A stretch of DNA of 64,000 nt from contig NZ_OCMS01000002.1 in NCBI RefSeq assembly GCF_900215325.1, positions 434,001 to 498,000 of the forward strand, in the 5' to 3' direction. The position numbers were made by a program, and so were the translations under genes. Position 1 is the stretch's first letter. The number at the start of each line of letters is the position of its first letter. Shown here one piece after another: positions 7,307-15,296 of this stretch. This stretch comes from Fibrobacter sp. UWB16. GTDB lineage: Bacteria > Fibrobacterota > Fibrobacteria > Fibrobacterales > Fibrobacteraceae. The notes beneath the pieces are model-generated. The model was not told where the DNA came from, made no database searches, and saw nothing but the letters and a program-made list of their open reading frames with translations.

Positions 7307-8737
7307 TTAGAGAGGCTTTGCTATCAGTGCGAAGGGTTCGGCATCGGTGATGCGGACGCGGAGCGTTTGCCCGGCAGGGAATGTGCCTTGTAAGGCGACG
7401 GGGCGGTAGGCTTCGTTGCGGGCGATGGTTGTGCCTGCGCGGTAGCCGGGCTTTTCTGTGACGACGGTGCATTCGTCGCCGATCCATTCGCGGTTGTTCT
7501 CGAGGGCGATTTTCTGGAACGCTTCGGCGAGAATCGCGGAACGTTCGTGCTTGATATCGTCGGGGACTGCCAGGCTGGATGCTGATTCGAGATGCGTTGG
7601 TTTGCTTGTTTCGAGACGCGCGGCGACAGTGCCTGGGCGTGCGACAAAACGCGTGTTGTTGCAGACGGTCGGGCGAGTTTCTTTTAAAAGCTTTAACGTA
7701 TCGTTGAAATCAGCGTCGGTTTCGCCGGGATAGCCGACAATAAGGTCGGTGCTGAGCGTGAACTTGCGGAATCGCTCGGTAAAGGCGTGGGCGAGGGTTG
7801 CGTAGTCGCGTGCGGTGTGACGGCGGTTCATCGCCTTGAGAACGTTTTCGCTGCCACTCTGGACGGGAATGTGGATGAACTTGTAAATGCGATTATCCGT
7901 GAAGCAATCCAAAAGTGCTTCTTGATAGCCGAGGACATGGCGCGGATTGCCCATGCCGAGGCGGATGTGGTAATTGCCGTTCACGTGTGTGAGGATTCTT
8001 TGTGTGAGTTCAGCGAGATTCGTGCCGATGTCAAAACCGTAGCAGGCGCAGTCTTGGCCGGTGAGCTGGATTTCGAGGCAACCGTCATCGACGAGCGCTT
8101 GGACTTGATCTACGATAGTTTGGGGCGCAAAGCTGTGGAGTCGTCCTTTGACGAGGTGCGTGCTGCAAAAGGCGCACGCGTCGAGACAGCCTTCTTCGAT
8201 GTTCACGATGCCGACGAACGGGGATTCGCGAAGGACATTGCGATAGATTTTGTTGCTGCCGGGAGTGCGCGCGGATGTCTGACTTGAGGGGGATTGCGCG
8301 GACTGGGTTGGTAATATTGCCGAATCTTCAAGTTCTTTTAGGCTTGTGAATTGAACGTGCGGAACGGCGCGGAGAGCTTCTTCGCGGAAGTCCTTAGGGG
8401 CGCAACCCGTGATGTATATGGGAACGCCCGGAAATGTGCTCGCTGCTTTGCGCAGAAGTTTCATGGCGCCCGCATTGCCCTTGACCGTGCAAACGTTCAG
8501 GTAGAACGCTTCGGGCTTTTCAGTGCGGAAGTCCACGGGATTTGCGGCGCTTGTGGAATTCGCGGCATTTTCAAGATTCGCGGGCGTCTTGGAAGAAAAA
8601 CTCGTTGCTCTTGTGGAATGCGCCGGCTTCGCTTCCGGAAACTCGAACGTGACTTCGGATTTTTGCGAGAGGATGCGCGCAATCTTTTCACCGTCACCGA
8701 AATTTGCGGCACAGCCCTGGCTTAAAACGACTATCAT
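7307..8737 (-). CDS. MiaB/MtaB-family tRNA methylthiotransferase
   Basis: This radical-SAM enzyme of 476 residues is predicted to add a methylthio group to modified adenosine 37 of tRNA. The N-terminal cluster cysteines are C9 (SQGCAAN), C83 (NVCTVKG) and C112 (TGCAPKD); the radical-SAM triad is C184, C188 and C191 (CLDACAFC). The stretch LTGQDCACYGFDIGTNL and the HIPVQSGSENVLKAMNR region look closer to the archaeal/eukaryotic CDKAL1-type (e-MtaB, acting on t6A) than to bacterial MiaB, which is an impression without alignment. Ser/Thr/Ala-rich inserts at about 37-72 and 140-165 are unusual. The start at 8737 overlaps the spoIID stop by 4 nt; the frame's upstream extension lies inside spoIID. 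Confidence 0.85.
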   Translation of the reverse strand: MIVVLSQGCAANFGDGEKIARILSQKSEVTFEFPEAKPAHSTRATSFSSKTPANLENAANSTSAANPVDFRTEKPEAFYLNVCTVKGNAGAMKLLRKAASTFPGVPIYITGCAPKDFREEALRAVPHVQFTSLKELEDSAILPTQSAQSPSSQTSARTPGSNKIYRNVLRESPFVGIVNIEEGCLDACAFCSTHLVKGRLHSFAPQTIVDQVQALVDDGCLEIQLTGQDCACYGFDIGTNLAELTQRILTHVNGNYHIRLGMGNPRHVLGYQEALLDCFTDNRIYKFIHIPVQSGSENVLKAMNRRHTARDYATLAHAFTERFRKFTLSTDLIVGYPGETDADFNDTLKLLKETRPTVCNNTRFVARPGTVAARLETSKPTHLESASSLAVPDDIKHERSAILAEAFQKIALENNREWIGDECTVVTEKPGYRAGTTIARNEAYRPVALQGTFPAGQTLRVRITDAEPFALIAKPL

Positions 8738-9981
8738 CTCTTGAATTTTTCCAGCGTGATGCCGGGGTAATAGTGCGTTAAAATCTGGATGTAGCTTTGA
8801 CCGGCCTGTGCGCGAGCGCGAGCGCCCATTTGGCAAAGCCCAACGCCATGCCCGAATCCCTTGCCTTTGAGAATCCATTCATTCCCGTTCTTGTGGATGC
8901 GGAAAAAGCTGGAGGGGAGGATGGTGCCACCGCGCTTGAATAGCCAGCGGATTTTGTCTGCTTTGGCAGTGAAAGAACCGTTGTTCGTTTCGATGACGAG
9001 CGTGTGGATGCGACCGCTTTTGAGCGTGTCTTGAATGTGCATCGACTTGATGCTCGAAAAACTCGGGACGTTTGCTTTCGCTTCTTTTGCGTTTATCTGG
9101 AATAAATCGCGAAGTTCATCTTCGGTGAATTCACGAGTCCATTCCGAGTAGCTTGATTCGCGGCACCACGGTGTTCCGTCGGGGCGGAGGTCGGGCTTGT
9201 TTTTGAGATAGGGGTGGTCTGGGCGACCCCAGGTGACAACGCCTTCGGTTTCGCCTCCGCAAGTGGAATGGTAATAGGCAGTGATGAATTCTCCGTTGTA
9301 CGTCATCACGACGCCTTCGGTTTCACGGATGGCTTTGTCTGTAAGTGCCGTGGCGCTGTGGAGACCTTTGTAGACTTGGTCGCGTGTGTCGGCGTAAACG
9401 TCAAAGCCTTGTGCGACTCGGCTGCCGAAGTGCTTGTAGGCATAGGTACGTGCGGCAACGGCTTGGGCCTTGAGCGCTTCAAACTTGGATTCGTCGAGTT
9501 TGCCGATTTCGTAAGGAACAACGCCTCGCAAGTAATCTTCAATGTCGATGACGTTGATGGCGTTTAGCTTGTTGCCATTGGCGGTGACGATAAATTCACC
9601 GTTGTAGCAGGCTTTATTGAGGCCTGCCTTGTCTGTTGCAATGGCGATGCAATCGCTTGCGGAAGATCCTGTGGCCTTGAAAACGCGTCGGTCTGCGGTT
9701 TGCTGGCGCTTTGATTTTGTCTTGATTTTGAGTTTGCCTTTAGAGGCGGTGATGTGCAGTTCTTCGTTCTTTTGACGGACGAAAATGTTTGGCACACCGA
9801 CAAAGACGCCCACCTGGATAGGGCGGTTGAGTTCTTTGGCGATTTTTTGAGGAACGATGGTCTGCTCAGATACGCTGTTTGCTTCGATCGGGCTATACTC
9901 AGAATTGCCGGCCGCAAGAGATGAGGTCGCCAAGGAGAGTGTCGTCAAAGCAACTGCTGAAAATATCCGGAGCAGGCCCAT
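8734..9981 (-). CDS. SpoIID/LytB domain protein
   Basis: This exported 415-residue protein has a signal peptide and the SpoIID domain: IEDYLRGVVPYEIGKL, ALKAQAVAARTYAYKH, ITAYYHSTCGGETEGVVTWG and the C-terminal GKGFGHGVGLCQMGARA. SpoIID proteins are lytic transglycosylases acting on peptidoglycan stripped of side peptides; in non-sporulating Gram-negatives they are thought to act in division or wall turnover. It is translationally coupled to the methylthiotransferase gene downstream and follows def with 5 nt between them. Confidence 0.93.
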   Translation of the reverse strand: MGLLRIFSAVALTTLSLATSSLAAGNSEYSPIEANSVSEQTIVPQKIAKELNRPIQVGVFVGVPNIFVRQKNEELHITASKGKLKIKTKSKRQQTADRRVFKATGSSASDCIAIATDKAGLNKACYNGEFIVTANGNKLNAINVIDIEDYLRGVVPYEIGKLDESKFEALKAQAVAARTYAYKHFGSRVAQGFDVYADTRDQVYKGLHSATALTDKAIRETEGVVMTYNGEFITAYYHSTCGGETEGVVTWGRPDHPYLKNKPDLRPDGTPWCRESSYSEWTREFTEDELRDLFQINAKEAKANVPSFSSIKSMHIQDTLKSGRIHTLVIETNNGSFTAKADKIRWLFKRGGTILPSSFFRIHKNGNEWILKGKGFGHGVGLCQMGARARAQAGQSYIQILTHYYPGITLEKFKR

Positions 9982-9986
9982 GGACC

Positions 9987-10526
9987 TTATTTCTTTTTGA
10001 GCTTCGCCTGGGTTTCTTTTGCCATCTTGCGGAGCTTGGACTGATTCATCGTGCGGTCCGACGTCGAGATCTTATCGACAAAGAGGTCGCCGTTGAGGTG
10101 GTCGCATTCGTGCTGGATGCAGCGGGCGAACAGACCTTCGCAGTTATGAATTTCCTGGGCTTCGCCATTGATGTCAAAGAAACGAACTGTCACGCGGTCC
10201 GGACGGACAACGTTGCAGAAAATTTCCGGGAGGGAGAGGCAACCTTCATCGTAATCGACGTTTTTGGCATCCGGTTCAGCTTCCCATTCGGGGTTGAACA
10301 TGATGTACGGACGCGGTTCCTCTTCGTCTGGAATGGCGGTGTCGATGACCACGAGACGGATGTTCTTGCCAATCTGCGGAGCGGCAAGGCCGCAGCCCGG
10401 AGCATCGTACATGGTTTCGAGCATGTCTTTTGCGAGCTGGCGGAGTTCCGGCGTGATTTCGGTGATGGGTTCGCACTTTTTGCGAAGCACCGGGTCACCG
10501 TAAATTCTGATGGGGAGAATGGCCAT
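9987..10526 (-). CDS. def: Peptide deformylase
   Basis: This 179-residue metalloenzyme removes the N-formyl group from nascent proteins. All three motifs are intact: GCGLAAPQIG (44-53), EGCLSLPEI with metal ligand C96, and QHECDHLNG with H139, E140 and H143. It lies 2 nt downstream of yajC and directly upstream of spoIID in one minus-strand operon. Confidence 0.97.
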   Translation of the reverse strand: MAILPIRIYGDPVLRKKCEPITEITPELRQLAKDMLETMYDAPGCGLAAPQIGKNIRLVVIDTAIPDEEEPRPYIMFNPEWEAEPDAKNVDYDEGCLSLPEIFCNVVRPDRVTVRFFDINGEAQEIHNCEGLFARCIQHECDHLNGDLFVDKISTSDRTMNQSKLRKMAKETQAKLKKK

Positions 10527-10528
10527 GA

Positions 10529-10894
10529 TTACTTCTTTTCTTCGACCTTAGCGGAAGTGTCGTTGTTGATGACGCGGAGAATGGCTGCCTTTTCGAATTC
10601 GATGGTGGAGGTGCCAGTGCGGAGCGTGATGATGTTTTCTTCCATGCTAGCGATGGTGCCGATGATGCCTGCGGCGGTCATGACCTTGTCGCCCTTCTTG
10701 AGCTGCTTGCGCATTTCGTCCATCTGCTTCATTTCCTTCTGCTTCGGGCGGATGAAGAAGAGCCACATCACCACAAAGAGGAGGATGAGCGGGAGGAAGC
10801 TAGCGAGAGCGCCCGGCTGTTCCGGCTGAGCGGCTGCGTCCTGTGCGAAAGCGGCGATGGAGGAAAGAGTCACGAGAAGTGCAGAGAGTTTCAT
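10529..10894 (-). CDS. yajC: Sec translocon accessory subunit YajC
   Basis: This 121-residue protein has an N-terminal signal-like segment, a single membrane helix (about residues 28-50, LASFLPLILLFVVMWLFFIR), the RPKQKEMKQMDEMRKQLKKG motif and a small beta domain. YajC associates with SecDF-YidC. It is the first gene of the yajC-def-spoIID-methylthiotransferase operon. Its own promoter is visible at 10932-10937. Confidence 0.95.
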   Translation of the reverse strand: MKLSALLVTLSSIAAFAQDAAAQPEQPGALASFLPLILLFVVMWLFFIRPKQKEMKQMDEMRKQLKKGDKVMTAAGIIGTIASMEENIITLRTGTSTIEFEKAAILRVINNDTSAKVEEKK

Positions 10895-10931
10895 ATTGAA
10901 CCTTGTAAAAGGGTGAATGTGTTACGTAACA

Positions 10932-10978
10932 AAGATAGTAATTTGGATTTTAGAACTTAGAACTTAGAGCTTAGAATT
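10932..10978 (-). promoter_or_regulatory. yajC promoter with heptamer array upstream
   Basis: On the minus strand a TATCTT -10 (10932-10937, in the context TACTATCTTTG) lies about 37 nt from the yajC start. No consensus -35 is seen. Four 7-bp units (10951-10978, plus-strand TAGAACT TAGAACT TAGAGCT TAGAATT) occupy the -35 zone. An AAGG element serves as ribosome-binding site. Confidence 0.6.
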
Positions 10979-11036
10979 GCTGGCAATAATCGATACTTGA
11001 ATTTTTTTTCGTTTTACAAGAAGGCGATTCCCGACT

Positions 11037-11069
11037 GTCATCCCGGACTTGTTCCGGGACGGGAATGAC
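11037..11069. repeat. GTCAT-type palindromic repeat
   Basis: GTCATCCCGGACTTGTTCCGGGA followed by CGGGAATGAC: a palindrome with CCCGGA/TCCGGGA arms, headed and tailed by GTCAT and ATGAC. A member of the dispersed repeat family. Confidence 0.75.
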
Positions 11070-11077
11070 ATTCAGTC

Positions 11078-11112
11078 TATTGACTAATGACCGATGACTA
11101 CTGGCCAGTAAT
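11078..11112. repeat. Degenerate heptamer array at a gene end
   Basis: Units TATTGAC, TAATGAC, CGATGAC, TACTGGC and CAGTAAT follow one another. The last two overlap the stop codon and final codons of the minus-strand cyclic-nucleotide-binding gene, so the array has entered or grown from coding sequence. Confidence 0.6.
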
Positions 11113-11997
11113 TAATTTCTTATCGAGCAATGGATAAATGCGGTTGAGTTCGAGCAGGTTTAGGAGCTTGTCGAAGTTGGCGCAATATTTTTCTTTGGGG
11201 AGCTCTTTGAGGAGCTGCTTTTGCAAAAGCGTTTCGAGGTTGCGCGGGGTGAGGCTCATCCCGTGCATGGTGCGCTTGGTTTGCTCAATCAAATCGCTGG
11301 TGTTAACGGCAACGAGACCGTCGGACTGGAGTTCGCCTTTGTCGCAGGCGGCTTTCACAAATGCGGTGAGGATAGCCTGGTCGGTAAGCGAAAGGATGTT
11401 CGGCGATGTGCTCTTGTAAATGGCGCGATGGCGGAGCGTCTCGTAGAGAATCTTGATCAGCGGCTTGTTCTCTACAGATACGGATTCCGATTGCAAACGG
11501 ACGAGCTTGAAGTCCTGTAAAATAATTAATAGTTTGTATGTTCCAAGTGCGGAGAGCTTTGAAAATTGAGCGATTTCGTCTTGTAGTGCGACTAAACTAA
11601 TATCTTTCGCGGGCATTCTCGAAAGCACGAACAACAGCGACGGGAAAGTTGTGATCAAGTCGCTTTTGCGCTTGTTCTCTTGCGCGATGTGATTGCGCTG
11701 TGTGAGGAACGCGAGAATGGACTTGAGCCAGATGGGTTGTTCTTTCATCGTGTCGTGCAAGGCGCTTTGCGGAACGACTTCGATTTCGCAGTCTTCTTCG
11801 GCGCAGACCGTGTATTCCATGGGTTCGCCTGCGATAAGGCTGAGTTCGCCAAATGTGGAACCTGGGCCGAAATTCAGAATTTGCGTACCGTTTTGCTCGT
11901 CCTTAGAAGTTGCGGTAAGTGCACCGCTTTTGACGATGTAAAACGAATGGGTGAGGTCGCCTTGCAGGCAGAGATTTTCGCCTTCTCTCAAAATCAT
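11098..11997 (-). CDS. Cyclic-nucleotide-binding domain protein
   Basis: Residues 1-100 of this 299-residue protein form a cNMP-binding beta-roll: ILREGENLCLQGDLTHSFYI and the cassette FGELSLIAGEP. The arginine that normally follows the cassette and holds the cyclic phosphate is missing (MEYTV instead), so ligand binding is doubtful. The helical C-terminal region shows no clear winged helix; it may be a divergent regulator or a protein-interaction module. It overlaps its upstream partner by 4 nt (ATGA), implying coupled translation. Confidence 0.75.
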   Translation of the reverse strand: MILREGENLCLQGDLTHSFYIVKSGALTATSKDEQNGTQILNFGPGSTFGELSLIAGEPMEYTVCAEEDCEIEVVPQSALHDTMKEQPIWLKSILAFLTQRNHIAQENKRKSDLITTFPSLLFVLSRMPAKDISLVALQDEIAQFSKLSALGTYKLLIILQDFKLVRLQSESVSVENKPLIKILYETLRHRAIYKSTSPNILSLTDQAILTAFVKAACDKGELQSDGLVAVNTSDLIEQTKRTMHGMSLTPRNLETLLQKQLLKELPKEKYCANFDKLLNLLELNRIYPLLDKKLITGQ

Positions 11998-12902
11998 TTG
12001 ACCGTCCCCTTGAGATTTGGCTCGTACTGCAAAGCCAATAAATAGTAATTTACTTTGTCAAAATTAAGGGCGAAAAGATGGTTCTCTTTTTCGTTGAACC
12101 ATTCAAATTGCTGCATTTGGAGCCAGTCTGTAACGCCAACTTCAAGGTTATGTTCCTTGAATAAATTCATCCATGCGGAGCCGTCTATGGTTGTACTTGG
12201 TTCGAGAGTCGATAGCCAAACGAGACATCTCTTTTGCTGGAGCGTGAGCTTGAACGGAAGCCACGGAAGTTCAAGTTCTTGCGTCTTGAGGTAGTCCGCG
12301 AAAATTTTGAGAAGGAGCGGGTCCGGGACGGTTAGCGTCGAGCCGTTGGCTTGCGGGATGAGCATCTTGCGGCGGATAAGCGTCTTTAGAGCTTCGTTTG
12401 CAGCGGGGAACGGCGTCTTGGTGAGCCACGAGAATTCTTGCAACAGCAACTGCTTTTGCAAAATTTCGTCTTTGCTGTAGAATTTGCAGAAAGAGGCGAG
12501 GCTTTCGAGCGGATTTTCCGTCTTTGCTGCGCGGATGGACTCGTTGATGCGGCGCGTTTTGGCCGAAATCGCCTTGATAGCTGCCAAAAGCCAGACGGGG
12601 AGCGCCTTTAGCTCGGATTCCATGCACTCGTCATTGATGATGGTGATGGTGGAATCGGTTGTCGCCTGGAAAATATAGCGTACGGGTTCGCGTTCAAGCA
12701 GGGCGCCTACGCCCACGAGATTTCCGGGATGGATCTTGAAAACGACCTTGTTGTTCGCTTTGGGGTCGAGTGCGACAAGCTCACCTTCGTTCAAAAGGAT
12801 GATTTTCTTGTCTTCGTCCTCTGGTGAGGATACAACAAAACCCGCCTTCACGCGGAGTCGCGTGGGCGGGATAAGTCTTGGTTGCGAATTCCCCGTAATC
12901 AT
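11994..12902 (-). CDS. Divergent cyclic-nucleotide-binding-like protein
   Basis: This 302-residue protein has the same general plan as its downstream neighbour. An N-terminal beta-roll (about residues 14-100, with VVSSPEDEDKKIILLNEGEL and PGNLVGVGALLEREP where the binding cassette would be) is followed by a helical C-terminal region. The cassette is more degenerate than in the partner. The two genes may be an old tandem duplication encoding a heterodimer; that is inference. No DNA-binding motif is obvious. It lies downstream of rplS on the same strand with only 31 nt between them. Confidence 0.6.
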   Translation of the reverse strand: MITGNSQPRLIPPTRLRVKAGFVVSSPEDEDKKIILLNEGELVALDPKANNKVVFKIHPGNLVGVGALLEREPVRYIFQATTDSTITIINDECMESELKALPVWLLAAIKAISAKTRRINESIRAAKTENPLESLASFCKFYSKDEILQKQLLLQEFSWLTKTPFPAANEALKTLIRRKMLIPQANGSTLTVPDPLLLKIFADYLKTQELELPWLPFKLTLQQKRCLVWLSTLEPSTTIDGSAWMNLFKEHNLEVGVTDWLQMQQFEWFNEKENHLFALNFDKVNYYLLALQYEPNLKGTVK

Positions 12903-12933
12903 CGGGAAATAACCGCCTTCGAAGTCCGGCTAA

Positions 12934-13281
12934 TTAAGCCTGGCGTTCTTCGATACGTGCAGCCTTACCGCGGAGGTCGCGCATGTAGTAAATGCGAGCC
13001 TGGTGAACCTTACCGGAGCGTTCGACAACGATGGAGTCGATGCGCGGGGAGTTGACCGGGAAGATACGTTCGACAGCGACTGCACCGGACATCTTGCGGA
13101 CCGTGATGGACTTGCCGATGCCAGAGTTCTTCTGCTGAATAACGACGCCCTTGAACGGCTGGATACGTTCCTTGGTACCTTCGATAACCTTGACGTTAAC
13201 GGTAACGGTATCGCCAGCACGGAATTCCGGAAGGTCGGTCTTCAAATTTTCGTTTTGGATTGCTTCAATGTTCAGGGACAT
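12934..13281 (-). CDS. rplS: 50S ribosomal protein L19
   Basis: A protein of 115 residues at the subunit interface. [26 protein letters not shown] and the [14 protein letters not shown] core match the family. The frame is open to 13311, but the start at 13281 has an upstream AGGT ribosome-binding site and gives standard length. Last gene of the ffh-rpsP-rimM-trmD-rplS block, 16 nt after trmD. Confidence 0.97.
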   Translation of the reverse strand: MSLNIEAIQNENLKTDLPEFRAGDTVTVNVKVIEGTKERIQPFKGVVIQQKNSGIGKSITVRKMSGAVAVERIFPVNSPRIDSIVVERSGKVHQARIYYMRDLRGKAARIEERQA

Positions 13282-13297
13282 AATGTGTACCTCGTTA

Positions 13298-14002
13298 TTA
13301 TTTGTCGCCAAATGTAGTATTTATTTCAAGATTTTTAAAGATGTCGGGGCGTCTTTCTTGCGTTCTTTTTAACGATTCTTGACGTCTCCACTCTGAAATG
13401 TTCTTGTGATGACCGGAAAGTAGCACCTCAGGCACCTTTTTTCCTTCGAATTCTTCGGGGCGGGTGTAGACGGGCCAACCCAAAACGCCTTGCGCAAAAG
13501 AGTCCGTTTCACCGGATTCCTTGTGGCCCAGAGCCCCGTCCAGCAGTCGCACTACGGCGTCCGTGACGAGCATCGCCGGAAGTTCGCCTCCGCTCACGAC
13601 AAAATCGCCGATGGAAATTTCCATGTCGACCTCGGTCTGGCGGATGCGGTCATCGATTCCCTTGTAGTGTCCGCAGACAAGAACAAGGTGGTTTTCTTGA
13701 GAGAGTTCTTTAGCAATCTTGTGTGTGAAGGGGACGCCATCTGCCGTGAGGTAGATGACTTTTCCGCCATCTTCCTTGACTCCCGTGCTGCGAATGGCCT
13801 TCGCAAGCGGTTCGGGACGGAGTACCATGCCCGGTTCGCCACCGTACGGAACATCGTCCACCTGCCCGTAGGCGTTGATGGCGAAGTCTCGCAGATAGAC
13901 TGTATTGAACTCAAACAAGCCTTTTGCCTGTGCGCGGCCCATGATTGAATTTTTCATCGGCGCGAACATTTCGGGGAAGATGGTGATGCAGTCGATCTTC
14001 AT
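13298..14002 (-). CDS. trmD: tRNA (guanine-N1)-methyltransferase
   Basis: This 234-residue SPOUT enzyme methylates G37 of tRNAs using S-adenosylmethionine, preventing +1 frameshifts. [13 protein letters not shown] opens the protein; the trefoil-knot motifs [13 protein letters not shown] and [16 protein letters not shown] are intact, as is the C-terminal [17 protein letters not shown]. Start 14002 overlaps the rimM stop by 4 nt (ATGA). Confidence 0.97.
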   Translation of the reverse strand: MKIDCITIFPEMFAPMKNSIMGRAQAKGLFEFNTVYLRDFAINAYGQVDDVPYGGEPGMVLRPEPLAKAIRSTGVKEDGGKVIYLTADGVPFTHKIAKELSQENHLVLVCGHYKGIDDRIRQTEVDMEISIGDFVVSGGELPAMLVTDAVVRLLDGALGHKESGETDSFAQGVLGWPVYTRPEEFEGKKVPEVLLSGHHKNISEWRRQESLKRTQERRPDIFKNLEINTTFGDK

Positions 14003-14553
14003 CGTTCCTCCGGGCAAACGGATTTTAAATAGTCGCTATCACAAACAATGAACTTTTCTTCGTCGTTGATTTCCTTGACGCAATCGTCAATCCAAGGGGC
14101 GAGGATGGACTTGCTGCTGAATTCAGATTGCACGGCAAGGTCGAACTTGATGAGGAACGCATCGACCGTCATCAGTTCTTGCACTTCGATGACTTCACCG
14201 ACGTCGCGACCGTCTTCGGTGTGGACGCGGAAACCTTCCAGGTCGTCAAGATAGTATTCGCCTTCGGGGAGCGGGAGACGTTCGGATTCGGGAATCATGA
14301 CGTCGCCATTGACGAGCGGAGAGAGTGCTTCTGGAGTGTCGAAACCCTTGAATTTCAAGAGCCAGAGGTTGTTTGCCTGCTTGGCATCTTCGAGGGTGAG
14401 TTCCAAAACTTCGCCATTCCTCTTTTGAACGCGCACGTCTTTAAGGCTCTTGCAGCGAGTCAGGTCGTGGGTCAGGGGCATCGCTTTGATGTAGCCTTTG
14501 ACGCCATGCGCACGCATGAGCTGGCAGACGGTGATGTATTCTTGAGAATCCAT
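13999..14553 (-). CDS. rimM: 16S rRNA processing protein RimM
   Basis: This 184-residue 30S maturation factor binds ribosomal protein S19. The N-terminal RimM domain (VCQLMRAHGVKGYIKAMPLT) is followed by a PRC-barrel (YYLDDLEGFRVHTEDGRDVGE). Its order within rpsP-rimM-trmD is the conserved bacterial one. A terminator and a heptamer array separate it from rpsP, so its level may be set independently. Confidence 0.94.
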   Translation of the reverse strand: MDSQEYITVCQLMRAHGVKGYIKAMPLTHDLTRCKSLKDVRVQKRNGEVLELTLEDAKQANNLWLLKFKGFDTPEALSPLVNGDVMIPESERLPLPEGEYYLDDLEGFRVHTEDGRDVGEVIEVQELMTVDAFLIKFDLAVQSEFSSKSILAPWIDDCVKEINDEEKFIVCDSDYLKSVCPEER

Positions 14554-14563
14554 TTTAGAAGAA

Positions 14564-14591
14564 AGACGAGAGACTAGAGACGAGAGATGGT
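14564..14591. repeat. Heptamer array upstream of rimM
   Basis: AGACGAG, AGACTAG, AGACGAG, AGATGGT: 7-bp units between the rpsP terminator and the rimM start. No -10 box is visible next to it. Confidence 0.55.
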
Positions 14592-14610
14592 TGTTTGTGG
14601 TTTGCTAAAG

Positions 14611-14640
14611 AAAAAAGTCCCGTGCATGCGGCACGAGACT
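14611..14640 (-). terminator. rpsP terminator
   Basis: On the minus strand the stem AGTCTCGTGC/GCACGGGACT is followed by six T residues. It lies between rpsP and rimM, so it is probably an attenuating terminator inside the operon. Confidence 0.85.
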
Positions 14641-14657
14641 CTTTATTAAAGGCGTAA

Positions 14658-15071
14658 TTAAGCCTGTGCTTCTTCAGCGGCCGGAGCTTCAGCAGCTTCC
14701 TTGGCAGCCTTTTCGGCTTCGAGGCGAGCCTGAGCCTTCGGGCTCAACTTGCGCTGCTTGGACTTGATTTCGCGAGCGACCGGAGCCTTGCCTTCGATGG
14801 AGCGGTTGGCCTTGAGGTCGTGGAACAAGTCAGAAATGCCAGTCTTCTTGAGGAGAGACTTGACAGTGTCAGACGGCTGTGCACCGACGGAGAGCCACTT
14901 GAGGACCTTTTCCTGTTCGAAGCGGATTTCCGGCTGCTTGAGGTTCGGGTTGAAGAAACCGACCTGTTCGATAAAGCTATCGTCGCGAGCCTTGCGGTTG
15001 TCGATGACGACGATGCGGTAGATCGGGTTGTGACGCTTGCCGAAGCGGGCGAGACGGATAACAGTTGCCAT
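14658..15071 (-). CDS. rpsP: 30S ribosomal protein S16
   Basis: The core (ATVIRLARFGKRHNPIYRIV, RDDSFIEQVGFFNP, LSVGAQPSDTVKSLLKK) is canonical. At 137 residues it is longer than the usual 80-90 because of a C-terminal Lys/Ala/Glu-rich extension (about residues 90-137), as seen in several phyla. The start at 15071 follows an AGAGGT ribosome-binding site; the longer open frame to 15140 is leader. Confidence 0.97.
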   Translation of the reverse strand: MATVIRLARFGKRHNPIYRIVVIDNRKARDDSFIEQVGFFNPNLKQPEIRFEQEKVLKWLSVGAQPSDTVKSLLKKTGISDLFHDLKANRSIEGKAPVAREIKSKQRKLSPKAQARLEAEKAAKEAAEAPAAEEAQA

Positions 15072-15266
15072 TTTATACCTCTTTATGGGGTTTTTCCCGA
15101 AATTTCGGGGTTTTAGTTCTTTTGATGCCAAATATAGCAAACTTGCTTTTGTGTGTAAAGGACGGCAATGAAAAAAAATCCGTCATTTACTTATAAATTA
15201 ATTTGTTGAGCGGCGCGAAAATCTATAAAAATGCCGAAATTTGCTCAAAAATGCCAATTTTAAACG

Positions 15267-15293
15267 AAAAAGACCCGCTTTGTCGCGGGCCCT
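15267..15293 (-). terminator. ffh terminator
   Basis: On the minus strand GGGCCCGC, a GACAAA loop and GCGGGTC are followed by TTTTT, directly after the ffh stop codon. Confidence 0.8.
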
Positions 15294-15296
15294 TGA

